From contig NZ_JHVK01000002.1 in NCBI RefSeq assembly GCF_000620105.1, positions 62,001-126,000 on the forward strand: DNA of 64,000 nucleotides. Direction: 5' to 3'. Below, piece by piece: positions 55,867 to 64,000 of the stretch. The DNA comes from Microvirgula aerodenitrificans DSM 15089 (lineage in GTDB: Bacteria > Pseudomonadota > Gammaproteobacteria > Burkholderiales > Aquaspirillaceae). The notes below the pieces were generated by a model. The model had not been told where the DNA came from, made no database searches, and was given only the letters and a program-made list of their open reading frames with translations. Positions within the stretch are counted from its first letter, which is position 1. Every line of letters starts with the position of its first letter. Position numbers and translations under genes: made by a program.

Positions 55867-57402
55867 ATGCAATACCGTGATCTGCGCGACTTCATCGCCA
55901 CGCTGGAACAGCGCGGCGAACTCAGGCGCATCAGCCACCCGGTCTCTCCGCGACTGGAAATGACCGAAATCTGCGACCGCACCCTGAAAGCCGCCGGGCC
56001 GGCGCTGCTGTTTGAACAGCCGACGCATGACGGCCGGCGTTACGACTTCCCGGTACTTGGCAACCTGTTCGGCACGCCGCAGCGGGTGGCGCTGGGCATG
56101 GGCGCGGACAATGTGCTGGCGCTGCGCGAGATCGGCAAACTGCTGGCGATGCTGAAGGAGCCGGAACCGCCGAAGGGGCTGCGCGATGCGTGGGACAAGT
56201 TCCCGCTGTACCGGAAGGTGCTCGACATGGCACCGAAGCAGATCCGCCATGCGCCCTGCCAGCAGATTGTGGAAGAAGCCGGCGACGTCGATCTCGGCCG
56301 CCTGCCGATCTGGCACTGCTGGCCCGGCGATGTCGCTCCCCTGGTGACCTGGGGCCTGACCGTCACCCGCGGCCCGCACAAGAAGCGGCAAAATCTCGGC
56401 ATCTACCGCCAGCAGGTCATCGGCCGGAACCAGTTGATCATGCGCTGGCTCGCCCACCGCGGCGGCGCACTGGATTTCCGCGACTGGCGCCGGGTGAATC
56501 CGGGCCAGCCGTATCCGGTCTCGGTCGTGCTTGGCTGTGATCCGGCAACCATCCTCGGTGCGGTCACGCCGGTGCCGGACACGCTGTCGGAATACCAGTT
56601 CGCCGGCCTGCTGCGCGGCGCACGCACCGAGCTGACCACTTGCATCGGCAATGACCTGTCGGTACCGGCCTATGCCGAGCTGGTGCTGGAAGGCGCGCTG
56701 ACCCCGGCCGAACCCGGCCATGCCGGTGTCAGCGAGCACGGCATTCCGGTCAAGGAAATCGACGGCTATCTGCATGCGCTGGAAGGCCCGTACGGCGACC
56801 ATACCGGTTACTACAACGAGCAGGACTGGTTCCCGGTCTTTACCGTCGACCGTATCACCCGGCGCGAGAACGCGCTGTACCACAGTACCTATACCGGCAA
56901 GCCGATCGACGAGCCGGCCGTGCTCGGCGTGGCGCTGAACGAAGTGTTCGTGCCGATCCTGCAGAAGCAGTTCCCGGAAATCGTCGACTTCTACCTGCCG
57001 CCGGAAGGCTGCAGCTACCGGATGGCGGTGGTATCGATCAACAAGCAGTATGCCGGCCATGCCAAGCGGGTGATGATGGGCTGCTGGAGCTTCCTGCGCC
57101 AGTTCATGTACACCAAGTTCATTATCGTGGTCGACGACGACGTGAACACCCGCGACTGGAACGAAGTGATCTGGGCCATCACCACCCGCATGGACCCGGT
57201 CCGCGACACGGTGCTGGTCGACAATACGCCAATCGACTATCTGGACTTCGCCAGCCCGGTTTCCGGCCTGGGGGGCAAGATGGGACTGGACGCGACCAAC
57301 AAGTGGCCGGGCGAAACCGCGCGCGAATGGGGCACGCCGATCGTCATGGATGCGGCGGTCAAGGCACGGGTCGACGCCATGTGGCGCGACCTCGGCCTCT
57401 GA
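55867..57402 (+). CDS. ubiD: UbiD, 3-polyprenyl-4-hydroxybenzoate decarboxylase
   Basis: UbiD removes the carboxyl group of polyprenyl-hydroxybenzoate in ubiquinone synthesis, using prenylated FMN supplied by UbiX (not in the window). The 511-residue length and stretches [19 protein letters not shown] near residue 60, [19 protein letters not shown] near 177, [20 protein letters not shown]-like segment near 298-317 and [21 protein letters not shown] near 421 fit the family. The fourth stretch holds the conserved acidic residues of the active site. AAGG six bases before the ATG supports the start. It is monocistronic; the next gene is convergent, one base away. Confidence 0.95.
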   Translation: MQYRDLRDFIATLEQRGELRRISHPVSPRLEMTEICDRTLKAAGPALLFEQPTHDGRRYDFPVLGNLFGTPQRVALGMGADNVLALREIGKLLAMLKEPEPPKGLRDAWDKFPLYRKVLDMAPKQIRHAPCQQIVEEAGDVDLGRLPIWHCWPGDVAPLVTWGLTVTRGPHKKRQNLGIYRQQVIGRNQLIMRWLAHRGGALDFRDWRRVNPGQPYPVSVVLGCDPATILGAVTPVPDTLSEYQFAGLLRGARTELTTCIGNDLSVPAYAELVLEGALTPAEPGHAGVSEHGIPVKEIDGYLHALEGPYGDHTGYYNEQDWFPVFTVDRITRRENALYHSTYTGKPIDEPAVLGVALNEVFVPILQKQFPEIVDFYLPPEGCSYRMAVVSINKQYAGHAKRVMMGCWSFLRQFMYTKFIIVVDDDVNTRDWNEVIWAITTRMDPVRDTVLVDNTPIDYLDFASPVSGLGGKMGLDATNKWPGETAREWGTPIVMDAAVKARVDAMWRDLGL

Positions 57403-57403
57403 G

Positions 57404-58201
57404 CTACAGCATCAGCCGCGCCCCCGAGTGCGGATTGTGCTTTTTCATCGCCGGCACCATCGCTGCCAGGTCCAGGCCAACGGCAGCGCCGGCGGCCTGC
57501 GCCCGCTCGGTCAGCGCATCGAAGCGCAATGCATTGCCGGAAAGGCCACCCAGCGCGAAGGCGACGATATTGCCGTGCGTTTCTGCCGGCAGCGTCAGCA
57601 CCTTGCCGTCGAACGCCAGCCGCATCGCCTCGACATGCTCGTGGAAGCGCGGATGGCGGCTCCACAGGTTCACCGCCAGCACCCCGCCTTCGCGCAGCGC
57701 CATGCGGCAATCGTGCAGGAACGGCTCCGCCACCATGGCGGTAATGATGTTGCGACCATCGAAGGCATCGATAACGATGACGTCGAATGCCTGTGTCTGC
57801 CGGCTGACATAGTCGATGCCGTCGTCCACCACCACCTGCATGCGCTCGTCGTCCGGCAATGCGAACTGCGAGCGGCACAGTGCCACCACCTGCGGATTGA
57901 TCTCGACCGCGACGTTCTCCGCCCGCGGCAGCCTGGCATGGCAGAAACGCGGCAGCGAGCCGCCGCCGAGCCCGACATGCAGGATGCGGCGCGGATCGGG
58001 CTGGAACAGCAGGAATGCCATGGTCGCCCGGGTATAGGCCAGCACCAGATCGCACGGGTCCTTGACCCGCATGGCCGACTGCATGGTGTCGGAGCCGAGA
58101 TACATCGCCCGGATGCCGTCGGCCTCGCTGACCATCACCTCGGCCAGGTCCGCCTGCGCGGGGCGCGCCTTGCGCCGCCGCAACGCCAGGAAATCACTCA
58201 C
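57404..58201 (-). CDS. Spermidine-synthase-like methyltransferase-fold protein
   Basis: The 265-residue product has the polyamine aminopropyltransferase core. The nucleotide-binding motif is [16 protein letters not shown] near residue 71, followed by [17 protein letters not shown] and the acidic [16 protein letters not shown] near 140. The catalytic Asp motif is thus DAFDG. A GTG at 58201 is the likely start, with GGGGG six bases upstream, overlapping the ttcA stop by eight bases. The usual substrate-binding residues of SpeE are not all evident, so it is called spermidine-synthase-like. A polyamine ABC system is in the window, but the link is not proven. Confidence 0.72.
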   Translation of the reverse strand: MSDFLALRRRKARPAQADLAEVMVSEADGIRAMYLGSDTMQSAMRVKDPCDLVLAYTRATMAFLLFQPDPRRILHVGLGGGSLPRFCHARLPRAENVAVEINPQVVALCRSQFALPDDERMQVVVDDGIDYVSRQTQAFDVIVIDAFDGRNIITAMVAEPFLHDCRMALREGGVLAVNLWSRHPRFHEHVEAMRLAFDGKVLTLPAETHGNIVAFALGGLSGNALRFDALTERAQAAGAAVGLDLAAMVPAMKKHNPHSGARLML

Positions 58202-59174
58202 CACAGCCCCCGGCAACGCGCGTATCGAGAATATTGATGACCGGCCGGCGCACGGTGGCCGGCGCCGCCTCCTCGTCATCGAACACCGGAGCGGTCGGAT
58301 CGCTGAAGGTTTCGCTGTCGAACGCGGTGTCACCGCCCTCGTCCGGCAGGGCTGCGCCGACACACAGGCCGGCGAAATCGTACAGCCGGGTATCGGCCAG
58401 ATGCGAGGGCACCACATTGCGCAGGCTGCGGAACATGTTCTCGATCCGGCCGGGGAAGCGACGGTCCCAGTCGTTGATCATGTCGCGGATCACCTGCCGC
58501 TGCAGGTTCGGCTGCGAGCCGCACAGATTGCACGGGATGATCGGGAACGCCTTCTGCTCGGCGTAGCGGATCAGGTCCTTCTCGCGGCAGTAGGCGAGCG
58601 GGCGGATGACGATATGCCGGCGGTCGTCGGAAATCAGCTTCGGCGGCATCGCCTTCAGCTTGCTGCCGTAGAACATGTTCAGGAACAGCGTGTGGACAAT
58701 ATCGTCGCGGTGATGGCCGAGGGCGATCTTGGTCGCGCCCAGCTCGTCGGCCACCCGGTACAGGATGCCGCGCCGCAACCGCGAACACAGACTGCAGGTG
58801 GTCTTGCCTTCCGGCACCAGTCGCTTGACGATGCTGTAAGTGTCTTCCTCGATGATGCGATACTCGACCCCGAGCGATGCCAGATAGCGCGGCAGCACGT
58901 CTTCGGGGAAGCCCGGCTGCTTCTGGTCGAGGTTGACCGCCACCAGCGAGAAATCGATCGGCGCGGACTTCTGCAGCCCGAGCAGGATGTCGAGCAGCGC
59001 GTAGCTGTCCTTGCCGCCGGACAGACAGACCATGACACGGTCGCCCGGTTCGATCATATTGAAGTCGTTGATTGCGTCGCCGACTTCGTGCCGCAGCCGT
59101 TTAGCGAGTTTGAGCGCGTTGCGCCCGGCTTTCTGCGCCGGCGTGTCCGCCGCGGAGAGTGAGGTATCAGTCAT
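58194..59174 (-). CDS. ttcA: tRNA 2-thiocytidine(32) synthetase TtcA
   Basis: TtcA thiolates cytidine 32 of certain tRNAs using ATP and an iron-sulfur cluster. The 326-residue product has the PP-loop [18 protein letters not shown] near residue 47, the two CX2C pairs TCSLCSR near 122 and CNLCGSQ near 213 that hold the cluster, and the [17 protein letters not shown] motif near 153. The C-terminal ~60 residues (acidic, [10 protein letters not shown]) are variable. The ATG at 59174 matches the family N-terminus ([21 protein letters not shown]). It overlaps the spermidine-synthase-like gene start by eight bases and is divergent from the nitronate monooxygenase. Confidence 0.94.
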   Translation of the reverse strand: MTDTSLSAADTPAQKAGRNALKLAKRLRHEVGDAINDFNMIEPGDRVMVCLSGGKDSYALLDILLGLQKSAPIDFSLVAVNLDQKQPGFPEDVLPRYLASLGVEYRIIEEDTYSIVKRLVPEGKTTCSLCSRLRRGILYRVADELGATKIALGHHRDDIVHTLFLNMFYGSKLKAMPPKLISDDRRHIVIRPLAYCREKDLIRYAEQKAFPIIPCNLCGSQPNLQRQVIRDMINDWDRRFPGRIENMFRSLRNVVPSHLADTRLYDFAGLCVGAALPDEGGDTAFDSETFSDPTAPVFDDEEAAPATVRRPVINILDTRVAGGCGE

Positions 59175-59327
59175 GTCCAGCCACCAGCAAATTCAGCGAA
59201 TTGCGCGATTTTACCGTGAAACCGCTGGTCGCGCCGGACCGTTCCCCTTGACGTCGACGACGGCTGCGCGCCTAATTTCGGGTATCATCGAATAATTACT
59301 CTAATTTTCTCCTTGCCAAGAAGACCT

Positions 59328-60503
59328 ATGACCGAGACCCCGTTATCCCCGTTGGTACTGAAAAGCCATTCGCTCAAGCCCGTTGTCCAGGGGGGCATGG
59401 GGGTGGGTATTTCCGCCCACAGGCTGGCCGGTACCGTGGCGCGGGAGGGTGCGGTCGGCACCATCGCCAGTGTCGACCTGCGTCACCTGCACGAGGACCT
59501 GGTCGAGGAATCGAAGCATGCGACCGGTACCGAGGACTATGACCGTCTGAACCTGATTGCGCTCGACCGCGAGATCAAGCAGGCGCTGACCCTGGCCGAC
59601 GGCAACGGCATGGTATCGGTCAACGTGATGAAGGCGGTCGACGCCCACGCCAAATACGTGCGCCAGGCGTGCGAGTCCGGCGCCCAGGCGATCACCATGG
59701 GCGCAGGGTTGCCGCTGGACCTGCCTGACATGACCGCCAACCACCCGGACGTCGCCCTGCTGCCGATTCTCAGCGAATCGCGCGGCATCGGCATCGTGCT
59801 CAAGCGCTGGATGAAGAAGAACCGCCTGCCCGACGCCATCGTCATCGAGCACCCGGGCCACGCCGGCGGTCACCTCGGCGCCGCCCGCAAGGAAGACGTC
59901 AACGACGCCCGCTTCGATTTCGCCCGCGTGCTGGAAGAAACCTTCGAAGTGTTCAAGAGCCTCGGCCTGGAACGGGAAAAAGTCCCGCTGATCGTCGCCG
60001 GCGGCATCAACAGCTTCGAGAAGGTCAAGCACTACCTCGGCCTCGGCGCCAGCGGCGTCCAGGTCGGCACCGCCTTCGCCGTCACCACCGAGGGCGATGC
60101 GCACGACAATTTCAAGAGCGTGCTGGCCGGTGCCAAGAAGGAAGACATTGTCGAATTCATGAGCGTGGCCGGCCTGCCGGCACGCGGCGTGATGACGCCG
60201 TTCCTGAAAAGCTACCTGAAGCGCGAATCGACCCTGCAGGCCAATGCCAAGGCCGATCCGGCCCGCTGCACCCAGGCACTGAACTGCCTGTCGGTGTGCG
60301 GCCTGCGTGACGGCCTGTCCAAGGTCGGCCAGTTCTGCATCGACCTGAAGCTGGCCGCCGCCTACCGCGGTGAAGTCAGCAAGGGCCTGTTCTTCCGCGG
60401 CTCGGAAGCGCTGCCGTTCGACAGTGCAATCCGCTCGGTCAAGGAGCTGCTCGACTACCTGACCACCGGCCTGCGTCCGGCAGACCTGCCGCAGCGGGCC
60501 TGA
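59328..60503 (+). CDS. Nitronate monooxygenase / 2-nitropropane dioxygenase family
   Basis: The 391-residue FMN-dependent TIM-barrel enzyme begins with the family stretch PVVQGGMGVGISAHRLAGTVAREGAVGTI. It has IVIEHPGHAGGHLGA near 171, VPLIVAGGINSFEKVKHYLGLGASGVQVGTAF near 224-256 (FMN phosphate loop). A C-terminal cysteine-containing stretch (CTQALNCLSVCGLRDG, about residues 313-328) is unusual for simple nitronate monooxygenases and might hold metal. It oxidises propionate-3-nitronate or similar toxins; FabK-like enoyl reductases share the fold. It starts at ATG 59328. A strong terminator follows. Confidence 0.82.
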   Translation: MTETPLSPLVLKSHSLKPVVQGGMGVGISAHRLAGTVAREGAVGTIASVDLRHLHEDLVEESKHATGTEDYDRLNLIALDREIKQALTLADGNGMVSVNVMKAVDAHAKYVRQACESGAQAITMGAGLPLDLPDMTANHPDVALLPILSESRGIGIVLKRWMKKNRLPDAIVIEHPGHAGGHLGAARKEDVNDARFDFARVLEETFEVFKSLGLEREKVPLIVAGGINSFEKVKHYLGLGASGVQVGTAFAVTTEGDAHDNFKSVLAGAKKEDIVEFMSVAGLPARGVMTPFLKSYLKRESTLQANAKADPARCTQALNCLSVCGLRDGLSKVGQFCIDLKLAAAYRGEVSKGLFFRGSEALPFDSAIRSVKELLDYLTTGLRPADLPQRA

Positions 60504-60641
60504 GCGCCAGATACCGGGGGGGGGCTGGCGCACGTTGAGAGTGGCTTCCGGCCTGGCTCCGGCCCCTGCCGTCCCCGCTGCAGCAAAGAGAGCTTGCTGA
60601 CGCTTGCCCATGCCTGGCCGCAAGATTTGCGGACGGTCGGA

Positions 60642-60664
60642 AAGACGCCCCTGGCGTCTTTTTT
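60642..60664 (+). terminator. Terminator after the nitronate monooxygenase gene
   Basis: Perfect 8-bp stem AAGACGCC (60642-60649) / GGCGTCTT (60653-60660), loop CCT, T run to 60664. Lies about 140 bases after the stop. Confidence 0.9.
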
Positions 60665-60724
60665 CATGCCCGCGCCCATGGATTCCCCCTCCCCGCGATG
60701 GCGGCGGAACGGTACACTTTCGGC

Positions 60725-62077
60725 ATGGAATTCCTAAGCTGTGATCCGTCGACCGGCGAAACGGTCTACACCCGCCCCGGCTGGTCTGTCGACCGGCTGC
60801 AACAGGCGATATCCCGACTCCGGCAACACCAGCACGCCTGGCGCGGCCGGCCGATTGACGAGCGCGTCGCGCGCATCCGCCGGCTCGGCGAACTGATCGA
60901 GGCCAATGTCGACCGGCTGGCGCCGGTGATCACGCTCGAAGTCGGCAAGCTGATCCACGAGGCGCGTGCCGAGCTGGAAAAGACCGCCCGCCTGTGCCAC
61001 TACTACGCCGATCTGGCCCCGACCCTGCTGCAGCCGCAGACCATCCCGACCAGCGCCAGCCGCTCCGGCGTCAGCTTCGAGCCTCTGGGACTGGTATTCG
61101 CGGTCATGCCGTGGAACTACCCGGTCTGGCAGGCGCTGCGCTTCGCCGTGCCGGCGCTGGCCGCCGGCAACGGCTGCCTGCTGAAGCCGGCCCCGACCGT
61201 GCCACAGTCGACCGCGCTGCTGCTGGAGCTGATGCAGGAAGCCGGCATCCCGGTGTTCGATGTGGCATGGATCGATGTCGATGCGGTCGAGACCGCCATC
61301 GCCGGCTGCGATGCCGTCGCGTTCACCGGTTCGACCCGCACCGGCCGCCTGATCGCCAGCCTGGCCGGCAAACACATCAAGAAGACCGTGCTGGAACTGG
61401 GCGGCAGCAACCCGGTGCTGATCCTGCGCGATGCCGATCTGGCCACGGCCGCCCAGGAATGCGCAATGAGCCGCTTCCGCGATGCCGGCCAGTCGTGCAA
61501 TGCCGCCAAGCGCCTGATCGTGGTGCCGGAAATCGCCGACGACTTCCTGCAGGCGTTCATGGCCGAAGTCACCCGGCTGACGCCGGGTGACCCGCGACTG
61601 CCCGGCACCACGCTGGCCCCGCTGCACCGCGCCGATCTGCGCGCCCAGCTGCATGACCAGATCACCGATGCCTGCCGGCACGGCGCCCGCTGCCTGAGCG
61701 GGGGACAACTGCCTGACGGCCCCGGTTTCTACTATCCGGCCACGGTGCTGGACCACGTCAGCCCGGCCTGCCGCATCTATCATGAAGAAGCGTTCGGCCC
61801 TGCCGCCAGCATCCTGCGCGCCGAGAACGAAGCCGATGCGGTCCGGCTGGCCAACGATACCCCGTTCGGCCTTGGTGCCGCCGTCTATAGTCAGGATCTG
61901 CCCCGAGCCGAACGACTGGCACGCGATATCGAGGCTGGCAGCGTGTTCATCAACCGCCATACCAGCTCCGACCTGCGCCTGCCCTTTGGCGGCGTCAAGG
62001 CGTCCGGCTACGGGCGGGAGCTGTCCGAGTTCGGGCTGTATGAATTCGTCAATGTAAAGACATTCTGGCAACGATGA
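60725..62077 (+). CDS. NAD(P)-dependent aldehyde dehydrogenase (SSADH-like)
   Basis: The 450-residue cytoplasmic ALDH has the catalytic Cys in AGQSCNAAKR near residue 258 and the general-base Glu in VLELGGSNP near 222. The coenzyme fold has VMPWNYPVWQALRF near 128 and FTGSTRTGRLIASL near 200. Length and the phrase DLRLPFGGVKASGYGRELSEFGLYEFVN near the end match short succinate-semialdehyde dehydrogenases (Sad/GabD-like). The substrate is not proven. The ATG at 60725 follows CGGC. It overlaps the FAD oxidase gene by ATGA, so both form one operon with the glycerophosphodiesterase. Confidence 0.85.
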   Translation: MEFLSCDPSTGETVYTRPGWSVDRLQQAISRLRQHQHAWRGRPIDERVARIRRLGELIEANVDRLAPVITLEVGKLIHEARAELEKTARLCHYYADLAPTLLQPQTIPTSASRSGVSFEPLGLVFAVMPWNYPVWQALRFAVPALAAGNGCLLKPAPTVPQSTALLLELMQEAGIPVFDVAWIDVDAVETAIAGCDAVAFTGSTRTGRLIASLAGKHIKKTVLELGGSNPVLILRDADLATAAQECAMSRFRDAGQSCNAAKRLIVVPEIADDFLQAFMAEVTRLTPGDPRLPGTTLAPLHRADLRAQLHDQITDACRHGARCLSGGQLPDGPGFYYPATVLDHVSPACRIYHEEAFGPAASILRAENEADAVRLANDTPFGLGAAVYSQDLPRAERLARDIEAGSVFINRHTSSDLRLPFGGVKASGYGRELSEFGLYEFVNVKTFWQR

Positions 62078-63459
62078 GCACTCTGACTCGCGCGGCCGAT
62101 ATCGTCGGCGCCGCCCATCTGCTGACCGACACGGCCGATACCGCCGCCTATACCACCGACTGGCGCCAGCGCTTCCATGGCCGGCCACTGGCAGTCGCCC
62201 TGCCCGCCACCACCGGGCAGGTCGCCGCCCTGGTGCAGCTGAGTCGCGACACCGGCACGCCGCTGGTGCCGCAGGGCGGCAATACCGGTACCGTCGGCGG
62301 CGCAACGCCGGATGCCAGCGGCCGGGCCCTGGTCATCGCACTGCGGCGCATGAACGCCATCCGCGCCGTCGACCGCGACAACGCGACCGTGACTGCCGAG
62401 GCCGGCTGCACGCTGGCCGAGGTCCAGGCCGCCGCCGCCGGACACGGCCTGCTGTATCCGCTGAGCCTCGCCAGCGAGGGCAGCTGCCAGATTGGTGGCA
62501 ATCTTGCAGCCAATGCCGGCGGCCTGGCCGTGCTGCGCTACGGCAACACCCGCGAGCTGACGCTCGGTATCGAGGCGGTACTGCCTGACGGCCAGGTCAT
62601 TCATGCCCTGAAGGGGCTGCGCAAGAACAACAGCGGCTTTGACGCCAAACAGCTGTTTATCGGCACAGAAGGCATTTTCGGCATCATCACCGCAGCCACA
62701 CTGAAGCTGTATCCGCAACCGAATGCCCGTGCGACCGCACTGGTCGGTATCGACTCCCCGGCAGCGGCCGTTGCCCTGCTGCACGAACTGCATGATCGCT
62801 TCGGCGACCGCCTGACCACCTTCGAGCTGATTTCCGGCCAGTGCCTGAGCCTGGTCGCCCACCATGTTCCGGAAGTGCGGCTGCCGTTCGATTGCGCCTG
62901 GTCAGTGCTGTTCGAACTGTCCGACGGCGGCGAGCAGGCCGCGCTCGACGCACAACTGTTCGACTGGCTCGATGGCCGCGACGCCTTTGTCGATGCCGTG
63001 CTGGCGCAAAGCGGGCGGGAGCGGCGCGAACTGTGGCGGCTGCGCGAGGAGATTTCCGAAGCACAGCGGCGCGATGGCCCAAGCATCAAGCACGATATCG
63101 CCGTGCCGGTTTCGGCAATCCCCGCCTTTCTCGACAGTTGCGGCCGGCAGCTGGAAACGGCTTTCCCCGGCTGCCGCATCGTCACCTTCGGCCACCTCGG
63201 CGACGGCAATCTGCACTACAACATCAGCCACACCCGACCAGGCAACACCGCGCTGTTCGACGACGAGCAGCGCGTGAACGAAATCGTCTTCTCGTGTGCC
63301 TATGCATTCGACGGTACGCTGTCGGCCGAACACGGCGTCGGCCAGTTGCGCCGGCACTGGCTGGCCCGCTTCCACGACCCGGCCTCAATGAGCCTGATGC
63401 GCACGCTGAAAACCGCGCTCGACCCAGCCGGCCTGATGAACCCCGGGAAACTGCTATGA
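62074..63459 (+). CDS. FAD-linked oxidase, GlcD / D-2-hydroxyacid dehydrogenase type
   Basis: The 461-residue flavoprotein has the PCMH FAD-binding region (PLVPQGGNTGTVGGATP near residue 64, SEGSCQIGGNLAANAGGLAVLRYGNTRE near 134-161). The C-terminal FAD-oxidase domain has IVTFGHLGDGNLHYNIS near 369 and SAEHGVGQLRR near 413. Such enzymes oxidise D-2-hydroxyacids (D-lactate, glycolate, D-2-hydroxyglutarate). The exact substrate is open. It overlaps the aldehyde dehydrogenase upstream and the glycerophosphodiesterase downstream, both as ATGA. Confidence 0.86.
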   Translation: MSTLTRAADIVGAAHLLTDTADTAAYTTDWRQRFHGRPLAVALPATTGQVAALVQLSRDTGTPLVPQGGNTGTVGGATPDASGRALVIALRRMNAIRAVDRDNATVTAEAGCTLAEVQAAAAGHGLLYPLSLASEGSCQIGGNLAANAGGLAVLRYGNTRELTLGIEAVLPDGQVIHALKGLRKNNSGFDAKQLFIGTEGIFGIITAATLKLYPQPNARATALVGIDSPAAAVALLHELHDRFGDRLTTFELISGQCLSLVAHHVPEVRLPFDCAWSVLFELSDGGEQAALDAQLFDWLDGRDAFVDAVLAQSGRERRELWRLREEISEAQRRDGPSIKHDIAVPVSAIPAFLDSCGRQLETAFPGCRIVTFGHLGDGNLHYNISHTRPGNTALFDDEQRVNEIVFSCAYAFDGTLSAEHGVGQLRRHWLARFHDPASMSLMRTLKTALDPAGLMNPGKLL

Positions 63460-64000
63460 ACATGTTGCGCTGGCCCTACCCGCACCTGATCGCCCATCGT
63501 GGCGGCGGGCGCTTCGCGCCGGAAAACACCGCCGCCGCCCTGCTGGCCGGCTCGGTGTTCGGCTACCGGATGGCGGAATTCGACGTCAAGCTCAGCAGCG
63601 ACAATATCGCTTTCCTGCTGCACGACGATACGCTGGACCGCACCACCAACAGTTGCGGCCCGGCGGCAGACTGGCGCTGGGCCGAGCTGGCCACCCTTGA
63701 TGCCGGCAGCGGTTTCGATCCCCGCTTTGCCGACGAGCCGCTGCCGACGCTGGCCGATGCCGCGCGCATCTGCCTTGAGCACGGCATCCACGCCAATGTC
63801 GAGATCAAGCCCTGCCCCGGCCGCGAAGTGCAGACCGGCAAGCTGGTCGCCCAGGAATGCCTGCGCCGCTGGGGACGCGCCACCATCCCGCCGCTGCTGT
63901 CGTCATTCTCGGCTGACGCACTGTCAGCCGCGCGCGAGGCCGCGCCACCGCTGAACTATGCCTGGCTGATCGAGGACACGCTGCCGTCCGACTGGCTCAC
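63456..64000 (+). CDS. ugpQ: Glycerophosphodiester phosphodiesterase, 5' part (runs off right edge)
   Basis: The enzyme hydrolyses glycerophosphodiesters to sn-glycerol-3-phosphate and an alcohol. The 181 visible residues start MNMLRWPYPHLIAHRGGGRFAPEN. The catalytic HR and E of the GDPD fold are in this stretch, followed by FDVKLSSDNIAFLLHDDTLDRTTN (metal/catalytic D and H) and VEIKPCPG. No signal peptide is visible, so it is cytoplasmic, as in UgpQ. Its ATG overlaps the FAD oxidase stop (ATGA). The 3' end is beyond the window. Confidence 0.92.
   Translation, partial: MNMLRWPYPHLIAHRGGGRFAPENTAAALLAGSVFGYRMAEFDVKLSSDNIAFLLHDDTLDRTTNSCGPAADWRWAELATLDAGSGFDPRFADEPLPTLADAARICLEHGIHANVEIKPCPGREVQTGKLVAQECLRRWGRATIPPLLSSFSADALSAAREAAPPLNYAWLIEDTLPSDWL

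Overview
The window is GC-rich, tightly packed, ordinary bacterial chromosome from a Gram-negative organism. OmpW, a YceI protein, Tat/Sec exported proteins, ppsA/ppsR, rsmJ, gluQ, ttcA, ubiD and a FliK/FhlB-type pair together suggest a betaproteobacterium, most likely of the order Neisseriales. That placement is inference from gene content and codon style, not from a database match. I see no phage, plasmid, transposase, rRNA, tRNA gene or CRISPR array.

Layout. 1-6.5 kb: the 3' part of isocitrate lyase and malate synthase (glyoxylate shunt), separated by an AraC regulator, two small-molecule exporters and a LysR regulator divergent from aceB. 6.5-12 kb: two prepilin-like genes, a YuiF-like permease and comEC. 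12-17 kb: rsmJ, gluQ, ferredoxin, a coaD / Nudix-ThiE fusion cluster and a small exported protein. 17-27 kb: a GGDEF-EAL protein, rlmB, a copper-type multicopper oxidase, a FliK/FhlB pair and mfd. 27-34 kb: a Fe(III)-type ABC importer divergent from a two-component system whose kinase gene carries an in-frame amber codon. 34-38.6 kb: thiM-thiE-thiD-thiC behind a TPP riboswitch. 38.7-41.2 kb: YceI, a ferric-reductase-like protein and a lipoprotein. 41.2-41.7 kb: a three-copy intergenic repeat. 41.7-46.4 kb: ppsA/ppsR divergent pair and trpS. 46.4-52 kb: a dicarboxylate symporter and a polyamine-type ABC operon. 52-60.5 kb: a Fic-like regulator, Cds1-like PLP enzyme, OmpW, ubiD, a spermidine-synthase-like gene, ttcA and a nitronate monooxygenase. 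60.7-64 kb: an aldehyde dehydrogenase / FAD oxidase / glycerophosphodiesterase operon cut by the window edge.

The most notable non-coding signal is upstream of trpS (45198-45342). A consensus-like promoter is followed by a 15-codon open frame with two adjacent Trp codons, mutually exclusive hairpin segments and a strong rho-independent terminator. This is the complete architecture of a ribosome-mediated tryptophan attenuator, placed on a tryptophanyl-tRNA synthetase gene instead of a trp biosynthetic operon, with the leader AUG apparently at the transcript 5' end. Other points worth checking are the amber codon in the sensor kinase, the triplicated ~138-bp repeat with a duplicated terminator next to ppsA, an 11-bp inverted operator pair in the lysR/aceB interval, and a Fic protein without the canonical catalytic histidine.

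Central carbon flow is well represented: aceA, aceB, ppsA and its regulator ppsR all support growth on acetate or other C2/C4 substrates, consistent with a dicarboxylate symporter nearby.
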